Positions 46,345 through 56,428 of a stretch of DNA of 64,000 bases are shown here, piece by piece. Every line of letters begins with the position of its first letter. The first letter of the stretch is position 1. Origin of the DNA: Cepaea nemoralis (taxonomy: Eukaryota > Mollusca > Gastropoda > Stylommatophora > Helicidae); the NCBI GenBank assembly GCA_014155875.1, contig JACEFZ010011691.1, positions 608,501-672,500 on the forward strand, given 5' to 3'. A program made the position numbers and the translations under genes. The notes under the pieces are model-generated. The model was not told the DNA's origin, did not search any database, and saw only the letters and a program-made list of their open reading frames with translations.

Positions 46345-49300
46345 TTAACTATGGCGGTAGCGAGTATGACTGATAAGGCCAATTTGCGCTGTAAATGTCC
46401 GTTCACAGTGGGTGCATGTGAACACGTGGTCATTTCCACCATCATGCACCATCTTACGTCTCAAACGCTTGGTGTGTGACTTTTCTGCAATAATTTTCTC
46501 CTTTGACTTTATTCCATTTCTGATATTTGCCCTCCACGCAACACGTTCAGCGGCGACTTGCTCCCAATGTGCATTATCAATGCCTGTATCAATCATGTCC
46601 CGCTTACACACATCTTTGTATCGTAGTAGAGGCCGACCCTGAGATCTCTTACCCATCTGTAATTCACCAAAAAAGATATCCTTTGGTATTCTACCATCAT
46701 CCATCCTCCTAAGATGTCCTATCCATCTAAGTCTACGAAGACTGAGCATGGAATAAACTGTCACACAACCTGATCTTTCCAATACTTCAGTATTTGTGAT
46801 TTTGTCTTGCCACTTAATACCAAGAATTCTTCGCAGACACCGCATATGAAAGCTGTTTAAATTGTTCTCTTGGTGTGAGTAAGTTGTCCAGGTTTCACTG
46901 CCATAGAGAAGAGTACTAAGGACACAGGCTTGATAGACAAGGACTTTTGTTTTGGCAGTAAGCTTCCTGTTCTCCCAGACTCTTTTTCTTAACCTGTTCA
47001 TTGTTGTTGCTGCCTTACCAATCCGGATGTTGATTTCCTGATCTAGGGATAATTTGCTATTTACCACTGATCCTAGATATGTAAAATGGTCTACTATCTC
47101 TAGTTCGGCGTCGTCAATAAAGATTGATGGTACCCCATGTGCACCTTGTGACATAATCTGTGTCTTCTTTTTGCTAATTGTTAAACCAAATTCAGAACAA
47201 GCATTGGAGAATGCAGATAGTAGACATTGCAATTCTTCCTCAGAGTGGGTCGTAACTGCAGCATCATCTGCAAAAAGCAACTCTCTGATCAGTACCCTCC
47301 TAATTTTGGTCTTAGCCTTCAATCTCTGAGCATTGTAGAGGCCGCCATCTGAGCGTGAGTGAATGTATATACCACCATCCTGATCACGAAATGCATATTT
47401 CAGTAGAAGTGAAAAGTATATTCCAAAGAGGGTGGGAGCTAGTACACAACCTTGCTTAACTCCACTCTTGATTTCAAATTCTTCAGAAGTTGCACCATCA
47501 AACTTGATTATACCCTTCATGCCTGTGTGGAACGATTCCACAATGGACAGAAGAGTTGGTGGGCAGCCAATCTTCTTTAGTGCCTTGAACAGACCCTCAC
47601 GACTGACCAAATCAAATGCCTTTGTGAGGTCGATGAAGGCAATAAACAGTGGTTGATTCTGTTCACGGCATTTTTCTTGCATTTGTCGCAATGAGAATAT
47701 CATATCAGTGGTAGACCGGTTCTGTCGAAAGCCACACTGTGATTCGGGGTAGACTTGATCTCCTAGGACTTGAAGTCTGCGCAGAACAATTCTGGCAAAT
47801 ACTTTTCCAACAATACACAGAAGTGAGATACCCCTATAGTTGTTACAGTCGCTCCGATCACCCTTGTTCTTGTACAGCGTTATGATGTTTGAATCTTTGA
47901 AATCCTGTGGGACTTGTCCTTCACGCCAGCATAGCTCTATTAGCTGGTGGATCTGTAGAGTGAGTGTTTCTTGCCCACTCCTGATAACCTCTATTGGAAT
48001 CCCATCCTTACCTGGAGCCTTGCCAGATGCAAGTTCATTTATAGCACACTTAACTTCTGTTATGGTGGGAAGTGTGTCCAGATGGTCAAGAGTTGGTAGA
48101 GCCTCTATGGCATTTAGGGCATCATCCGCTAGTTTGGTCTCACTTGAGTAAAGCTCCAAATAGTGCTCTACCCATCTGTCCATCTGCTGTTTCTTATCAG
48201 TGATGACTTCTCCAGTCAAGGTTTTCAGCGGTGCACTTCTTTTGATCACTGGACCACAGGCTTTCTTTATTCCTTCATACATGCTTCTTATGTCTCCCTT
48301 ATCACTTGCGATTTGAATGGACTCACATAACTTGATCCAATAATCATTTGCACACTGTCTGGCAGCCTTTTGCACATCCTTCCTAGCTTGCCTTAGCTCA
48401 CTCAGAGTGTTACGCGTTGGTCTTTCCTTGTTTCTTAAGAGAGCTTTCTTCTTCTTATCAATCAAGGGCTGCAGAGTCTCGCTGTTGGCCGCAAACCAGT
48501 CCTGCCTCTTATGATCCACAGTGCCGTAAACCCCTACGGCAGTTTTATAAAGAGTTTCCTTAATTTGACCCCACTTTTCATTTACTGTACAATTTTCTGG
48601 TGTATCAGTGAAAGCGTCTTCAAGTTGCTGTTGAAACTGAAAGCACTTTTCAGGATCATGAGTGTTAATAATATTAATCCTGGGGCTAGATTTGTGTTTA
48701 GCTGTGTAGATTCTCTTTGGTCTCAGTCTAACTCTTGCAACAACCAAAGAATGATCTGTATCACAGTCAGCACTGTGGTAACTACGAGTCAATGATATAT
48801 GGTTCAGATGTTGTCTCCGTGTGATGATGAAGTCCAGCTGGTGCCAATGGCCGGATCTTGGATGTTTCCATGTGACCTTATGCATCTCTTTTGTTTTAAA
48901 AAAAGAGTTTGTAATACATAGGTCATTACTGGTGCAATGCTCCAGCAGCCTTTGCCCATTTTCATTCATGCGACCGATGTTGTATTTTCCAAGGGACACT
49001 GGCCATGAACTCGAGTCCTTGCCCACACGAGCATTGAAATCACCGAGCATATAAATGTAGTCAGATTTTGGAACTGCCTTGATCACGGAGTCTAACTCCT
49101 CATAGAACAAATCCTTCACATCATCAGAGGAATCGAGTGTCGGTGCATATGCAGTAATAATGGTGGCAAACCCACAAGAGGTTGCCAAGCGCAGGGATAA
49201 TAGTCTTTCATTTCCTCCTGCTGGAATTTCAATCATTCCCAGTAGCGAATTCTTCACTGCAAAGCCCACACCGTGTTGCCTTTTTTCTGCCTGCCCTCTA

Positions 49301-49479
49301 CCCTTCCAGAAAAAGGTGTAGTTGTTTTCCCTGAGTGACCCTTCCTCAGCGAGGCGAGTCTCCTGCAGGCCAGCAATATCAATGTTAAGACGATTGAGTT
49401 CGGCATCAATCACAGCCGTTTTTCTCACATCGTCAATATTGGTCAAGTCAGTGGAAAATCCTGGACACATGGTTCTCAC
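46345..49479 (-). CDS. LINE endonuclease/reverse transcriptase polyprotein, copy 1
   Basis: 1,044 codons, uninterrupted. Residues 1-250 form an APE endonuclease: LQETRL (Glu40), MLGDFNARVG (Asp147, Asn149), HWHQLDFIITRR, and DTDHSLV in place of the usual SDH. Residues about 470-760 form the RT: GKAPGKDGIP, NIITLYKNKGDRS, YRGISLL, IAFIDLTKAFD (motif A), SGVKQGCVLAPTLF (motif B) and ELLFADDAAV (catalytic DD near 738). The post-RT part has LLYGSETW, MRCLRRILG and LRRLRWIGHLRRM. The C terminus (about 1020-1044) is a C2H2 zinc finger, CX2CX12HX4H. There is no RNase H. The product nicks target DNA and copies the element RNA. The family is widespread in fish and invertebrates and is often mislabelled 'craniofacial development protein 2-like'. 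The conserved ATWNVRT motif lies just upstream of the first ATG (about 49470); position 49479 is a GTG. Confidence 0.93.
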   Translation of the reverse strand: MRTMCPGFSTDLTNIDDVRKTAVIDAELNRLNIDIAGLQETRLAEEGSLRENNYTFFWKGRGQAEKRQHGVGFAVKNSLLGMIEIPAGGNERLLSLRLATSCGFATIITAYAPTLDSSDDVKDLFYEELDSVIKAVPKSDYIYMLGDFNARVGKDSSSWPVSLGKYNIGRMNENGQRLLEHCTSNDLCITNSFFKTKEMHKVTWKHPRSGHWHQLDFIITRRQHLNHISLTRSYHSADCDTDHSLVVARVRLRPKRIYTAKHKSSPRINIINTHDPEKCFQFQQQLEDAFTDTPENCTVNEKWGQIKETLYKTAVGVYGTVDHKRQDWFAANSETLQPLIDKKKKALLRNKERPTRNTLSELRQARKDVQKAARQCANDYWIKLCESIQIASDKGDIRSMYEGIKKACGPVIKRSAPLKTLTGEVITDKKQQMDRWVEHYLELYSSETKLADDALNAIEALPTLDHLDTLPTITEVKCAINELASGKAPGKDGIPIEVIRSGQETLTLQIHQLIELCWREGQVPQDFKDSNIITLYKNKGDRSDCNNYRGISLLCIVGKVFARIVLRRLQVLGDQVYPESQCGFRQNRSTTDMIFSLRQMQEKCREQNQPLFIAFIDLTKAFDLVSREGLFKALKKIGCPPTLLSIVESFHTGMKGIIKFDGATSEEFEIKSGVKQGCVLAPTLFGIYFSLLLKYAFRDQDGGIYIHSRSDGGLYNAQRLKAKTKIRRVLIRELLFADDAAVTTHSEEELQCLLSAFSNACSEFGLTISKKKTQIMSQGAHGVPSIFIDDAELEIVDHFTYLGSVVNSKLSLDQEINIRIGKAATTMNRLRKRVWENRKLTAKTKVLVYQACVLSTLLYGSETWTTYSHQENNLNSFHMRCLRRILGIKWQDKITNTEVLERSGCVTVYSMLSLRRLRWIGHLRRMDDGRIPKDIFFGELQMGKRSQGRPLLRYKDVCKRDMIDTGIDNAHWEQVAAERVAWRANIRNGIKSKEKIIAEKSHTKRLRRKMVHDGGNDHVFTCTHCERTFTAQIGLISHTRYRHS

Positions 49480-50251
49480 GTTCCAGGTTGCAAGCCGTAG
49501 CTTGAGGTTTCTATTTTTATTTTTGTTTGTACCTGGTGCATTGGTTTTACAGCCTGCGATTCAGATTTTGTCCTAGCCCCAAGCACCCATTGAAGCAGGC
49601 AGGCTGTGGCGGATCAGCACCCAATTGGCTGGGGGCTGCCCAGCTTGAGGCGGGCGGTAGCTGATCAGTGACACCTATAGGTGTCTCCCACCGTCAGAGG
49701 CAACGCGTGGCGCCCCATGTCTACGCCAACTGACAAGGACTTATAACCCGTAACAGTTGCCTCTCGCTTTGATTCCGAGACCAGTTAAGACCAGGGATGG
49801 AGTTATTGCCTCTCCATAGCACAAAGCCTGGGCTAAAATATAGAGATCATGTGTTGCCCATGCAGCATGATCCCTCTCTCGGCCTGCCTAGTTCACTCCA
49901 GAGGAAAGGTAACACCCCTACATCTGGAACAAGACAAGCTGCAGAAGCTGCCGGATCAGCAAAGCATTGCTCTAACTGTCCGCCTGTCGGAGCTTCGATC
50001 CTAGACCAGTCGCCAACCAAGGCTTAGGGCCTGGTCAGCCCTGCCATGACAATTTTGTCTTTAGCTTGCATTTCCTCGCACCAGGGTAAGGCTTGTACCC
50101 TCCCAATTGTGCTCTTCCGCCCGAAGCCGTTGGCACAATGTGGGGTGTCAGGTTTGGTAAGCGCCGCCCAACGTTCGGCGCTAACAGAAACCAGGTAGTA
50201 CCGTCTACTGTTATACAGTAGCTCAGTCATATCTGACTAAGACCTGACTGG
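49480..50251 (-). other. LINE copy 1 5' leader with small conserved ORF and hairpins
   Basis: The leader starts with a stem CTTAGTCA-GATA-TGACTGAG and a second stem CTACTGT-ATA-ACAGTAG. A 68-codon ORF (50230-50024) starts in the first hairpin (MTELLYNSRRYYLVSVSAER, ending in KDKIVMAGLTRP). Copy 2 keeps the first about 55 residues nearly unchanged. Function is unknown; it may be a regulatory uORF. Confidence 0.6.
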
Positions 50252-50741
50252 AAAACTGTTATAATACATATCACAATATTAGGTATATATACATGGTATC
50301 TATTTACCTCAGGTTATTGCTTGCCATAATGTTCAGAAATTGTTTTCGTTGGCATAGTTTATATATACATAATTATCCTGGGTATACTAAATACACTACA
50401 CAGTCATACTTGTGTTCTATGGGTCTTATTTCGCTCGTAGATTCCGCACGTGACGTAGACCAGTAAATTCGTGTCTGTTATTTATGCAATGTTCTGACAC
50501 TGTTCTTCTATGATTAACACAGGTGATTCACCGGAACACAAATGGAGCATAGTAAGTAACGAGCTGTCTATGTACACACGGTGATACACTTGTTCCTGGA
50601 GCATAGTTCTTATTTTGCTGTCTACGGACACATGGTAGTTCAATGTTCTTAGCACACAGTCCTGAAAATCATGTCTATGTAATAAATAGGATATTTTACA
50701 CAGGATCCTCTAAGAGTACTAATTAACCTTTCTTATACTAA

Positions 50742-52130
50742 CTACTCATGTGGAATATCAGGTATTTCTACCTCAGATGGTCGACTCAGGGTATCAGCAA
50801 GAATGTTATCCCTACCCTTAATATGTTTTATACTAAAAGTATAATTCTGTAATATCAATGACCACCTGTAGATGCGGTCGTTGCGATGTACCCCACTTTG
50901 TATGACCGTGATCGGGGAGTTGTCAGTCTGGACCACAAAGTGAACACCCGCTAGAAATCGATGCAACTTCCTCACCGCATAGATGACGCTTAGGGCTGCC
51001 AACTCTGCTATGGAATATCTGGACTCAGCAGGTGTGATCTTGCGGCTCACGTCGCAAATTGGATGGAAGATGCCATCATACAACTGGCCTAGTACTTCAG
51101 CGATGGAAATCCTGCTGGCATCTGTCCTAAGATAATAAACGAGCCTAGGATTAGGCAAACGGAGGATTGGTACATTACTAAATAGGAGTTTCAATTTTGA
51201 CAATGCAGAAATTAATAATGCATCTTTGACATCTAATTTGACTGATGCTTTTAACACATTTGAAAATACACTTGTAATTTCAGCTAAGTTCGGTATGAAC
51301 TTACTATAGTAATTTACTAAACCCAAAAGACTCCTGACCTGCTTTTTTGTTGTAGGCATGGTCAGGTTCATAATTTTAGTAATAATTCTATTGTCAGTTT
51401 TTAGTTGTCCTTGTGAAATGACATGACCCAAAAAATCAATTTCTTGTAGGCCCAATTCGACTTTGCTATGTTTTACAGTGAGACCGAAGAGTCGCAACCT
51501 ATCGAAGACATGTCTGAGTTTCAGTAAGTGTGTTGTCCAGTCATCTGTATGGACACAAATATCATCTATATATGTCACTGTATTCGTCACTCCATGAAGT
51601 AAATCTCTAGTTAAGCATACGAAAGTGGCAGGAGCGGTGCGAAGTCCGAAAGGAAGAAAACGCCACTCGTAGAGACCTAAAGGTGTTGATAAAGCAGTAA
51701 GATGGATAGATTCAGTCTGCATAGGGACCTGCCAATATCCCTTAGTAAGGTCTAATTTAGAGAAGATTTTGGAAGTGGACATGTCCAGAATAAGATCTTC
51801 GCAGGAAGGAATTGGTTCTGCGTCGATCTTAGTGACATTATTAAGCTTTCTATAGTCCACACACAGACGAATGGTGGAGTCTTTTTTCTTGACAAGGACG
51901 ATTGGAAAGGAGTACTCAGATGTAGATTTCTGAATGATCCCACTAGCTTCTAAATTAAGAATTTCCTTATTTAGACTTTCTCTATAGCTGAGTGGGATAT
52001 CGTACGGTCTGCATTTGATAGGCTTAGAGTCCGAAAGAAGGATGGAGTGTTCGATACTATCCGTCCTACCTGGAATGTCGGAAAATATGTCCTTATATTC
52101 CGTTACTAACTCTATTACCTGTCGTCGTTG
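50742..52130 (-). CDS. pol: Gmr1-like element reverse transcriptase and RNase H
   Basis: The frame is open from at least 52190 and overlaps the integrase frame end at 52115 in the -1 register, so a start or frameshift signal is needed. The N-terminal part has IIQKSTSEYSFPIVLVKKKD (about 51910). RT motifs follow: FSKLDLTKGYWQVPM (motif A, about 51745), FLPFGLRTAPATF (B) and VTYIDDICVHTDDW (catalytic YIDD, about 51560), then IDFLGHVISQG and VRSLLGLVNYYSKFIPN. RNase H is complete by motif: RTDASRISIAEV, SIAELAALSVIYA, VQTDNSPITV and GRDNILADTLSRP (D, E, D, D). Sequence features are Ty3/Gypsy-type, not copia-type. The protein copies the element RNA to DNA in virus-like particles. Confidence 0.92.
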   Translation of the reverse strand, partial: QRRQVIELVTEYKDIFSDIPGRTDSIEHSILLSDSKPIKCRPYDIPLSYRESLNKEILNLEASGIIQKSTSEYSFPIVLVKKKDSTIRLCVDYRKLNNVTKIDAEPIPSCEDLILDMSTSKIFSKLDLTKGYWQVPMQTESIHLTALSTPLGLYEWRFLPFGLRTAPATFVCLTRDLLHGVTNTVTYIDDICVHTDDWTTHLLKLRHVFDRLRLFGLTVKHSKVELGLQEIDFLGHVISQGQLKTDNRIITKIMNLTMPTTKKQVRSLLGLVNYYSKFIPNLAEITSVFSNVLKASVKLDVKDALLISALSKLKLLFSNVPILRLPNPRLVYYLRTDASRISIAEVLGQLYDGIFHPICDVSRKITPAESRYSIAELAALSVIYAVRKLHRFLAGVHFVVQTDNSPITVIQSGVHRNDRIYRWSLILQNYTFSIKHIKGRDNILADTLSRPSEVEIPDIPHE

Positions 52131-53368
52131 CTCGTCTGTTCTACTCGTATAGAATCTAATGTCGCAGTCTTGTCGACAATTGGAACAGGTAGTTCCATCC
52201 CGTCGTCGTCTACCTGATTCAGTACAGTTGTGGTGCTAAGTGCGTTTTCTGTAAACTCACTAGGTGTATGAATATCGTCGGATTTGCCAGTCTCGCTAAC
52301 TAGTGTAGTTGCGTTGTGTATGTCCGTCGTCTCATCAATCGGTGTGGATGCATTGTGTTCGTCTGTCTCTAATTCTGTCTCTTGTCGTGAAAAGTAAGGT
52401 TTCAACATGTTGACATGAAATATCTTTAAGTGTCCGTTTATTGATATTTCATAGTCGACATCTGAAATTTTCCGTACCACCTTGAATGGCCCTTGCCATG
52501 AGGTCAATAATAAATCTCGCTTGTCTGGAAGTAAAAGCAGTATGTCTTGATCTGGTTCAAGATTAACAGTTCTCGCACCTTTATTTGCGTACTGGCGGTA
52601 GATTTGACCCTTCCTCTCCAAAGCTGCCTTGGCTATGATACACGATTTCATAATCTTTTCTCGTGTCTCTGTTACAATTTCATAAGGTGTTTTAGGGGTT
52701 GGCATTTCAATGGAATTAGTTACTACCTGATGATAAATTGTTAGGGGTCCACGTGGGTTAGCCCCGTACACTAATTCAAACGGTGAGAAACCCGTGCTTG
52801 AATGGGGAATCTCCCGATAGGCGAACAGCACTGTTGGTAACAGTGTATCCCAATCAGCTGGGTTTTCTGCTGTCACCTTAGCCAGCATATGTTTCAGATC
52901 TCCGTTAAGTTTTTCTACGATTCCATTGCTGGCTGGATGATACGCTGTTGTAAACTGTTGTTTAATCCCTAACATTTTAGTAAGGGCTTGCGTTGCAGCC
53001 GATATGAATTGGGTTCCACGGTCGGATAAGATGGTACGAGGGAATCCGAATCGTGAGAACAAGTGTAGAAAAACATTGGCAACGTCTTTGGAGGTGATGT
53101 ATTTCAAAGCTACTACCTCGACCCACCTTGAACATAGGTCCACCATCGTTAAAATGAAGCGATTTCCTTTGCTGGACACCTGGTTTAGGGGTCCAACAAT
53201 ATCGACCGCCACACTCTCAAATGGCCTAGAGGCCAGTGTTGAAGGCTGCACTTCAGCTGTAGGATGTTTACCCTTACGTACTAGTTGTTGACAGACATTA
53301 CATGAACGACAAAATAGTTTTATGTTGTTACAAAACAAAAAATGTTGATAGCAACAGTAGTCTTTCAT
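52115..53368 (-). CDS. Gmr1-like element integrase
   Basis: 417 codons. The N-terminal zinc domain shows FCRSCNVCQQLVRKGKHP (CX2C pair); the His pair upstream is not evident, and this end overlaps the protease ORF by 41 bp. The catalytic core has VAVDIVGPLNQVS (first Asp), FILTMVDLCSRWVEVVAL, TILSDRGTQFIS (second Asp) and TAYHPASNGIVEKLNGDLKH (catalytic Glu). The C-terminal GPY/F module is seen as LLTSWQGPFKVVRKISD followed by IFHVNMLKPYF. The acidic, Thr-rich tail (about residues 330-417) is not conserved in type. It inserts element cDNA. It lies upstream of RT, the defining oddity of this element. No frame breaks inside. Confidence 0.93.
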   Translation of the reverse strand: MKDYCCYQHFLFCNNIKLFCRSCNVCQQLVRKGKHPTAEVQPSTLASRPFESVAVDIVGPLNQVSSKGNRFILTMVDLCSRWVEVVALKYITSKDVANVFLHLFSRFGFPRTILSDRGTQFISAATQALTKMLGIKQQFTTAYHPASNGIVEKLNGDLKHMLAKVTAENPADWDTLLPTVLFAYREIPHSSTGFSPFELVYGANPRGPLTIYHQVVTNSIEMPTPKTPYEIVTETREKIMKSCIIAKAALERKGQIYRQYANKGARTVNLEPDQDILLLLPDKRDLLLTSWQGPFKVVRKISDVDYEISINGHLKIFHVNMLKPYFSRQETELETDEHNASTPIDETTDIHNATTLVSETGKSDDIHTPSEFTENALSTTTVLNQVDDDGMELPVPIVDKTATLDSIRVEQTSNDDR

Positions 53369-54300
53369 CCTGTAGTGTGTCTTGGTGTTTCATAGTATCT
53401 GCTCTGGTTGTTGCATTAGCTGCATTTAATTTCTCCCATGCAGCTATTTCTTTGTTCGTGCAATGTTTTAATTGGGGTAAACATCCCAAAATCAAATCAG
53501 TACAAGGGTTATCTAAAATCGCACATGTAAAGGTACCAGAAAGGAAAGGAGTGTTAATACGGGCTTTTGCCAAAGGGTAAATTTCAATATTGCCCGAAAA
53601 AGTTCGGCATTTGACTGAGTCACCTGTATAATCACTTGGATTCACCAGTTCCTTTCTAAGACCTATAAGAGTGCTCCCACTGTCCAGCAAACATTGGCAT
53701 GGTTTTTCGTTGACCAATGCATTGTGGAACACCAAATTGCCTCTGGAGGCTAATGCTGCGTTTACACTCTCAGTGGAGAATGGTACTGTATGCCCACATT
53801 CTAATTTTCCGTCTGCATGGAATTGGTGACATCGTTCACAACTGTTAAAGCTCAATACATCATTTACAGAACAAACATTTTCAGCTTGGTTAACAGGTAA
53901 TTCATTGTCAACTTCACAGTCAGTCTCACTCTCACTATCAGATGATGTATCAATTAATACTGCATTGTTGGCTTTCATTCGTTGGCGGCCCAGGCACTTA
54001 TTTGAATAATGGCCGTAGCTGGAACAGAAGAAGCATTTGACTGCACGCCTGTATGCAGTTCTCTTGTTTTGTTGCTTCTTAGTGACATTTTCCAGATGTG
54101 CCGGATAGTTAGGCGATTTATCACACATAGAATAAGTATCATGAAAAAGTTGGCAATACACACATTTGGATAATTTATGGTCTTTTGTGTCGACTCTCTG
54201 AAATGGTATTTTATTACTCCGATAGCTTTTAGGTTGGTCCTTAACAAAAGAAACTATTTCAGAGTCGCTATTAGATGTTTTAAAAATCTCCCTATTGGAG
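53328..54300 (-). CDS. Gmr1-like element nucleocapsid zinc knuckles and aspartic protease
   Basis: The first ATG in frame is at 54161, but the frame is open upstream to about 54300, after an apparent frameshift from Gag. The first Cys/His cluster is CVYC.LFH....C and the second, CFFCSSYGHYSNKC, is a canonical CX2CX4HX4C knuckle (about 54040). An acidic SSDSESETDCEVD linker and a CX2C-type RCHQFHADGKLECGH follow. The protease has CLLDSGSTLIGLRKELV (catalytic DSG, about 53690) and a TDLILGCLPQ flap-end motif (about 53490). The protease cleaves the polyprotein. The ORF ends at 53328, in a different frame from integrase. Confidence 0.88.
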
Positions 54301-54418
54301 GAAAAATAAGCTGAGCCTTTTTTTCAAATTGTTCTATGGTCTCAATGTCTGACTGCTGAAGAAATTTAGCGAAAGGAGATGGTATTGTGGATATGACTTT
54401 ATCCATGGCTATTAAATT

Positions 54419-55237
54419 TTAAAGTTTTTCAACATCTTTTCCTATGTTTGCAGCATTAAGCCATCTATTTAATACGCTCTGGACATTTGAGACGTAATCA
54501 ATGAAAGTCTCACTGGGTTTTGGTTTGAGGTTGGAAAACTGTACTTGATACCCAGGGGCATCAAGTAAGAAATGTTGCATTATCCTATCATGGATGTACT
54601 GATAGTTAGATCTAAGCTCAGTTGGTATTGATTCTATCACTTTAAGGGGCTCTCCACTAAGGTTCTTCATGTAAATCATAGCCCACATCTCGATTGGTAC
54701 TTGGTGGTACTTAAACTGATATTCGACATTTTCTGTCCAGGCTGATATGGAGTCTTCTTTACAGAATGGTTTAATAATATTTTTATATTTGTTAAATTTA
54801 TTTTCTTCCTGCTGACTCTTTAGTTTTGTAGCAGAGATCTCTAAGTGTGAATCTACATCCATCCCTTTCATCTTTAACTGTGTCTCTGATTCCACTTGTA
54901 TTTGTTTTTCCTTAACTCTTGCCATTTCATCTATCTCTTTTTGCTTTAGTTCTTTCTCCTGATCTAGCGTCTTTTGCTTTAGTTCTTTCTCCTGATCTAG
55001 TTGCTTTTGCTTTAATTCTAGTTCTTTTTGTTTAATCTCCTTATCATGTTCTAACTGCTTCTGTTTTGTTATCTCAGCTAGTTCTGCGATCTCCATCTGA
55101 TGTTGTCTTTCTCGTGCACGTTCATCTCTCTCAGCATCTTTTGCTTCCTTAAATTTTTGGTCAGCATATTGCTCTAGCTCCTTTCCTGTGTATTGTAATT
55201 CTTTGCCTAATTTTATGAAATCAGCTAAAGTTGCCAT
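54419..55237 (-). CDS. gag: Gmr1-like element Gag (capsid)
   Basis: 272 codons from an ATG at 55237. Residues about 40-140 are a long Lys/Glu/Gln coiled coil with repeated KQKELELKQKQLDQEKELKQ-type heptads. Residues about 160-272 resemble Gypsy capsid: IKPFCKEDSISAWTENVEYQ, PIEMWAMIYMKNLSGEPLKV and SETFIDYVSNVQSVLNRWLN. The frame ends at a TAA (54419-54421) but stays open in register for about 40 more codons (AMDKVISTIPSPFAKFLQQS), so the stop looks either acquired or suppressible. A frameshift near 54300 leads into the zinc-knuckle frame. Gag forms the particle shell and packages RNA. Confidence 0.85.
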   Translation of the reverse strand: MATLADFIKLGKELQYTGKELEQYADQKFKEAKDAERDERARERQHQMEIAELAEITKQKQLEHDKEIKQKELELKQKQLDQEKELKQKTLDQEKELKQKEIDEMARVKEKQIQVESETQLKMKGMDVDSHLEISATKLKSQQEENKFNKYKNIIKPFCKEDSISAWTENVEYQFKYHQVPIEMWAMIYMKNLSGEPLKVIESIPTELRSNYQYIHDRIMQHFLLDAPGYQVQFSNLKPKPSETFIDYVSNVQSVLNRWLNAANIGKDVEKL

Positions 55238-56398
55238 GTTGTTGGGTTATTAGCTAGCGTTGACAGGCACTTCAATATTTACTCACTTATTTATATTCGG
55301 AATATGAAGTAATTTACCACACTGTGCACCAGTGATCTATTTTTAGATTACACCTTGAAAAATGGATGACACAAAAAAAAATATTCTAATAGATCACACC
55401 CTGAAAAAGAGATGCATTATTAATAATATTGCATCGAAAATAGTTTGGGTATACTCATCTTAACACTCCAGATCAATCAGGTACAATCGTTTGGCACCTC
55501 AGGTCAAATCGTTAGGCACTATGACATACACCTTGTGCTCTTCTTCCAAACAGCTGTTGTTCTGCCTGGTTTACAGGAGCAGTAACAATTAACAACTTGT
55601 AAATGATATATGACTTTAGACAATTTGGTACAATAACATCACATGCCCCCAGAACAGTACAATGTAGTCTAATTAATATTAAATGTCAATGTCCTGTCTT
55701 CGTTCTAACGTCGTATGCCTTGCTTTCCTATTCTAGTTTAATCTATGGAAGTGTTGTGCAGGCCAAGTCTTATTTGCTTCGCAAAAGTAGTGCCATCGTG
55801 ACGGTAACAAATTAGAATAGGTATATAAATAATTAAATAAATGCTTTGAAATTAATATAAAGGTAATAATACTGTTTAAATAAATAAATATATTCAATAA
55901 ATAACGTATTTGAACAAATAATGTTTGGTATAAGCCAATGATTCAGGCGAGCAGCCGCTTTGCGATTTGTCAACAATCCGTCGCCGATTGCAAATGGCGT
56001 ACTACAGCTGTTCGTCAGCCGCAATACGTCAGAGGCGCAGCGCTATTTTTAGATTGGAAAATCAATAATGTTCTCGGCTCATTTCGTTTTGTGTATCGCT
56101 CCGCCATGAATCATATTTGACACATATTCATAAACAAATAAGTAATTACATAAATAAATGATAGAAAACAATAATATCAATACTTACAACTTCGAAGACC
56201 ACATGATTATAAGCACAAAATATTTGGTTAAGCACAAATAAATATTATTTGGTCACGATAGGCACAGCACAGCTCGCAACTCGACCTAGTCTGCACACGT
56301 CATTATCACACTAACACAAATTAACCCCCGTGATTAAATAACAATAATACTATTCCAGAGCCGTGGGTGAGTGTTTTAGCTTGAACAATTGTCCAAGC
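55238..56398. other. 5' leader of the Gmr1-like element
   Basis: About 1.16 kb between the primer binding site and Gag. Mostly AT-rich, with a GC-richer patch at about 55930-56110. No conserved ORF recognised. Confidence 0.5.
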
Positions 56399-56414
56399 CA
56401 CACTTCTGACACCA
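56399..56414 (-). other. Primer binding site, tRNA-Leu type
   Basis: Plus-strand CACACTTCTGACACCA agrees with the 3' end of animal tRNA-Leu(CAG), CCCACTTCTGACA plus CCA, at 15 of 16 positions. It lies 14 bp inside the right LTR, which fixes that LTR as the 5' one. Confidence 0.85.
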
Positions 56415-56428
56415 CTTTAATCCTAGCC

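Larger units (their letters stand above)
46280..50251 (-). mobile_element. Full-length APE-type LINE, copy 1
   Basis: About 3.97 kb, inserted in the Gmr1-like element in the same orientation. AAAACTGTTATAAT flanks it at 46266-46279 and 50252-50265 (14-bp target-site duplication). The 5' end (50251) starts at or within 2 bp of GTCAGGTCTTAGTCAG and the 3' end has a CGTCT-TGAC-AGACG hairpin followed by a CATTCATT tail. A near-identical copy lies at 59122-63095. It has a single long ORF, an approximately 770-bp 5' leader and a very short 3' UTR. Confidence 0.95.

Noticed and set aside
46412..49576. Plus-strand ORFs across the LINE copies (and the matching ones at 59196-62418)
   Set aside because: Antisense shadows of the intact 1,044/1,045-codon LINE ORFs.
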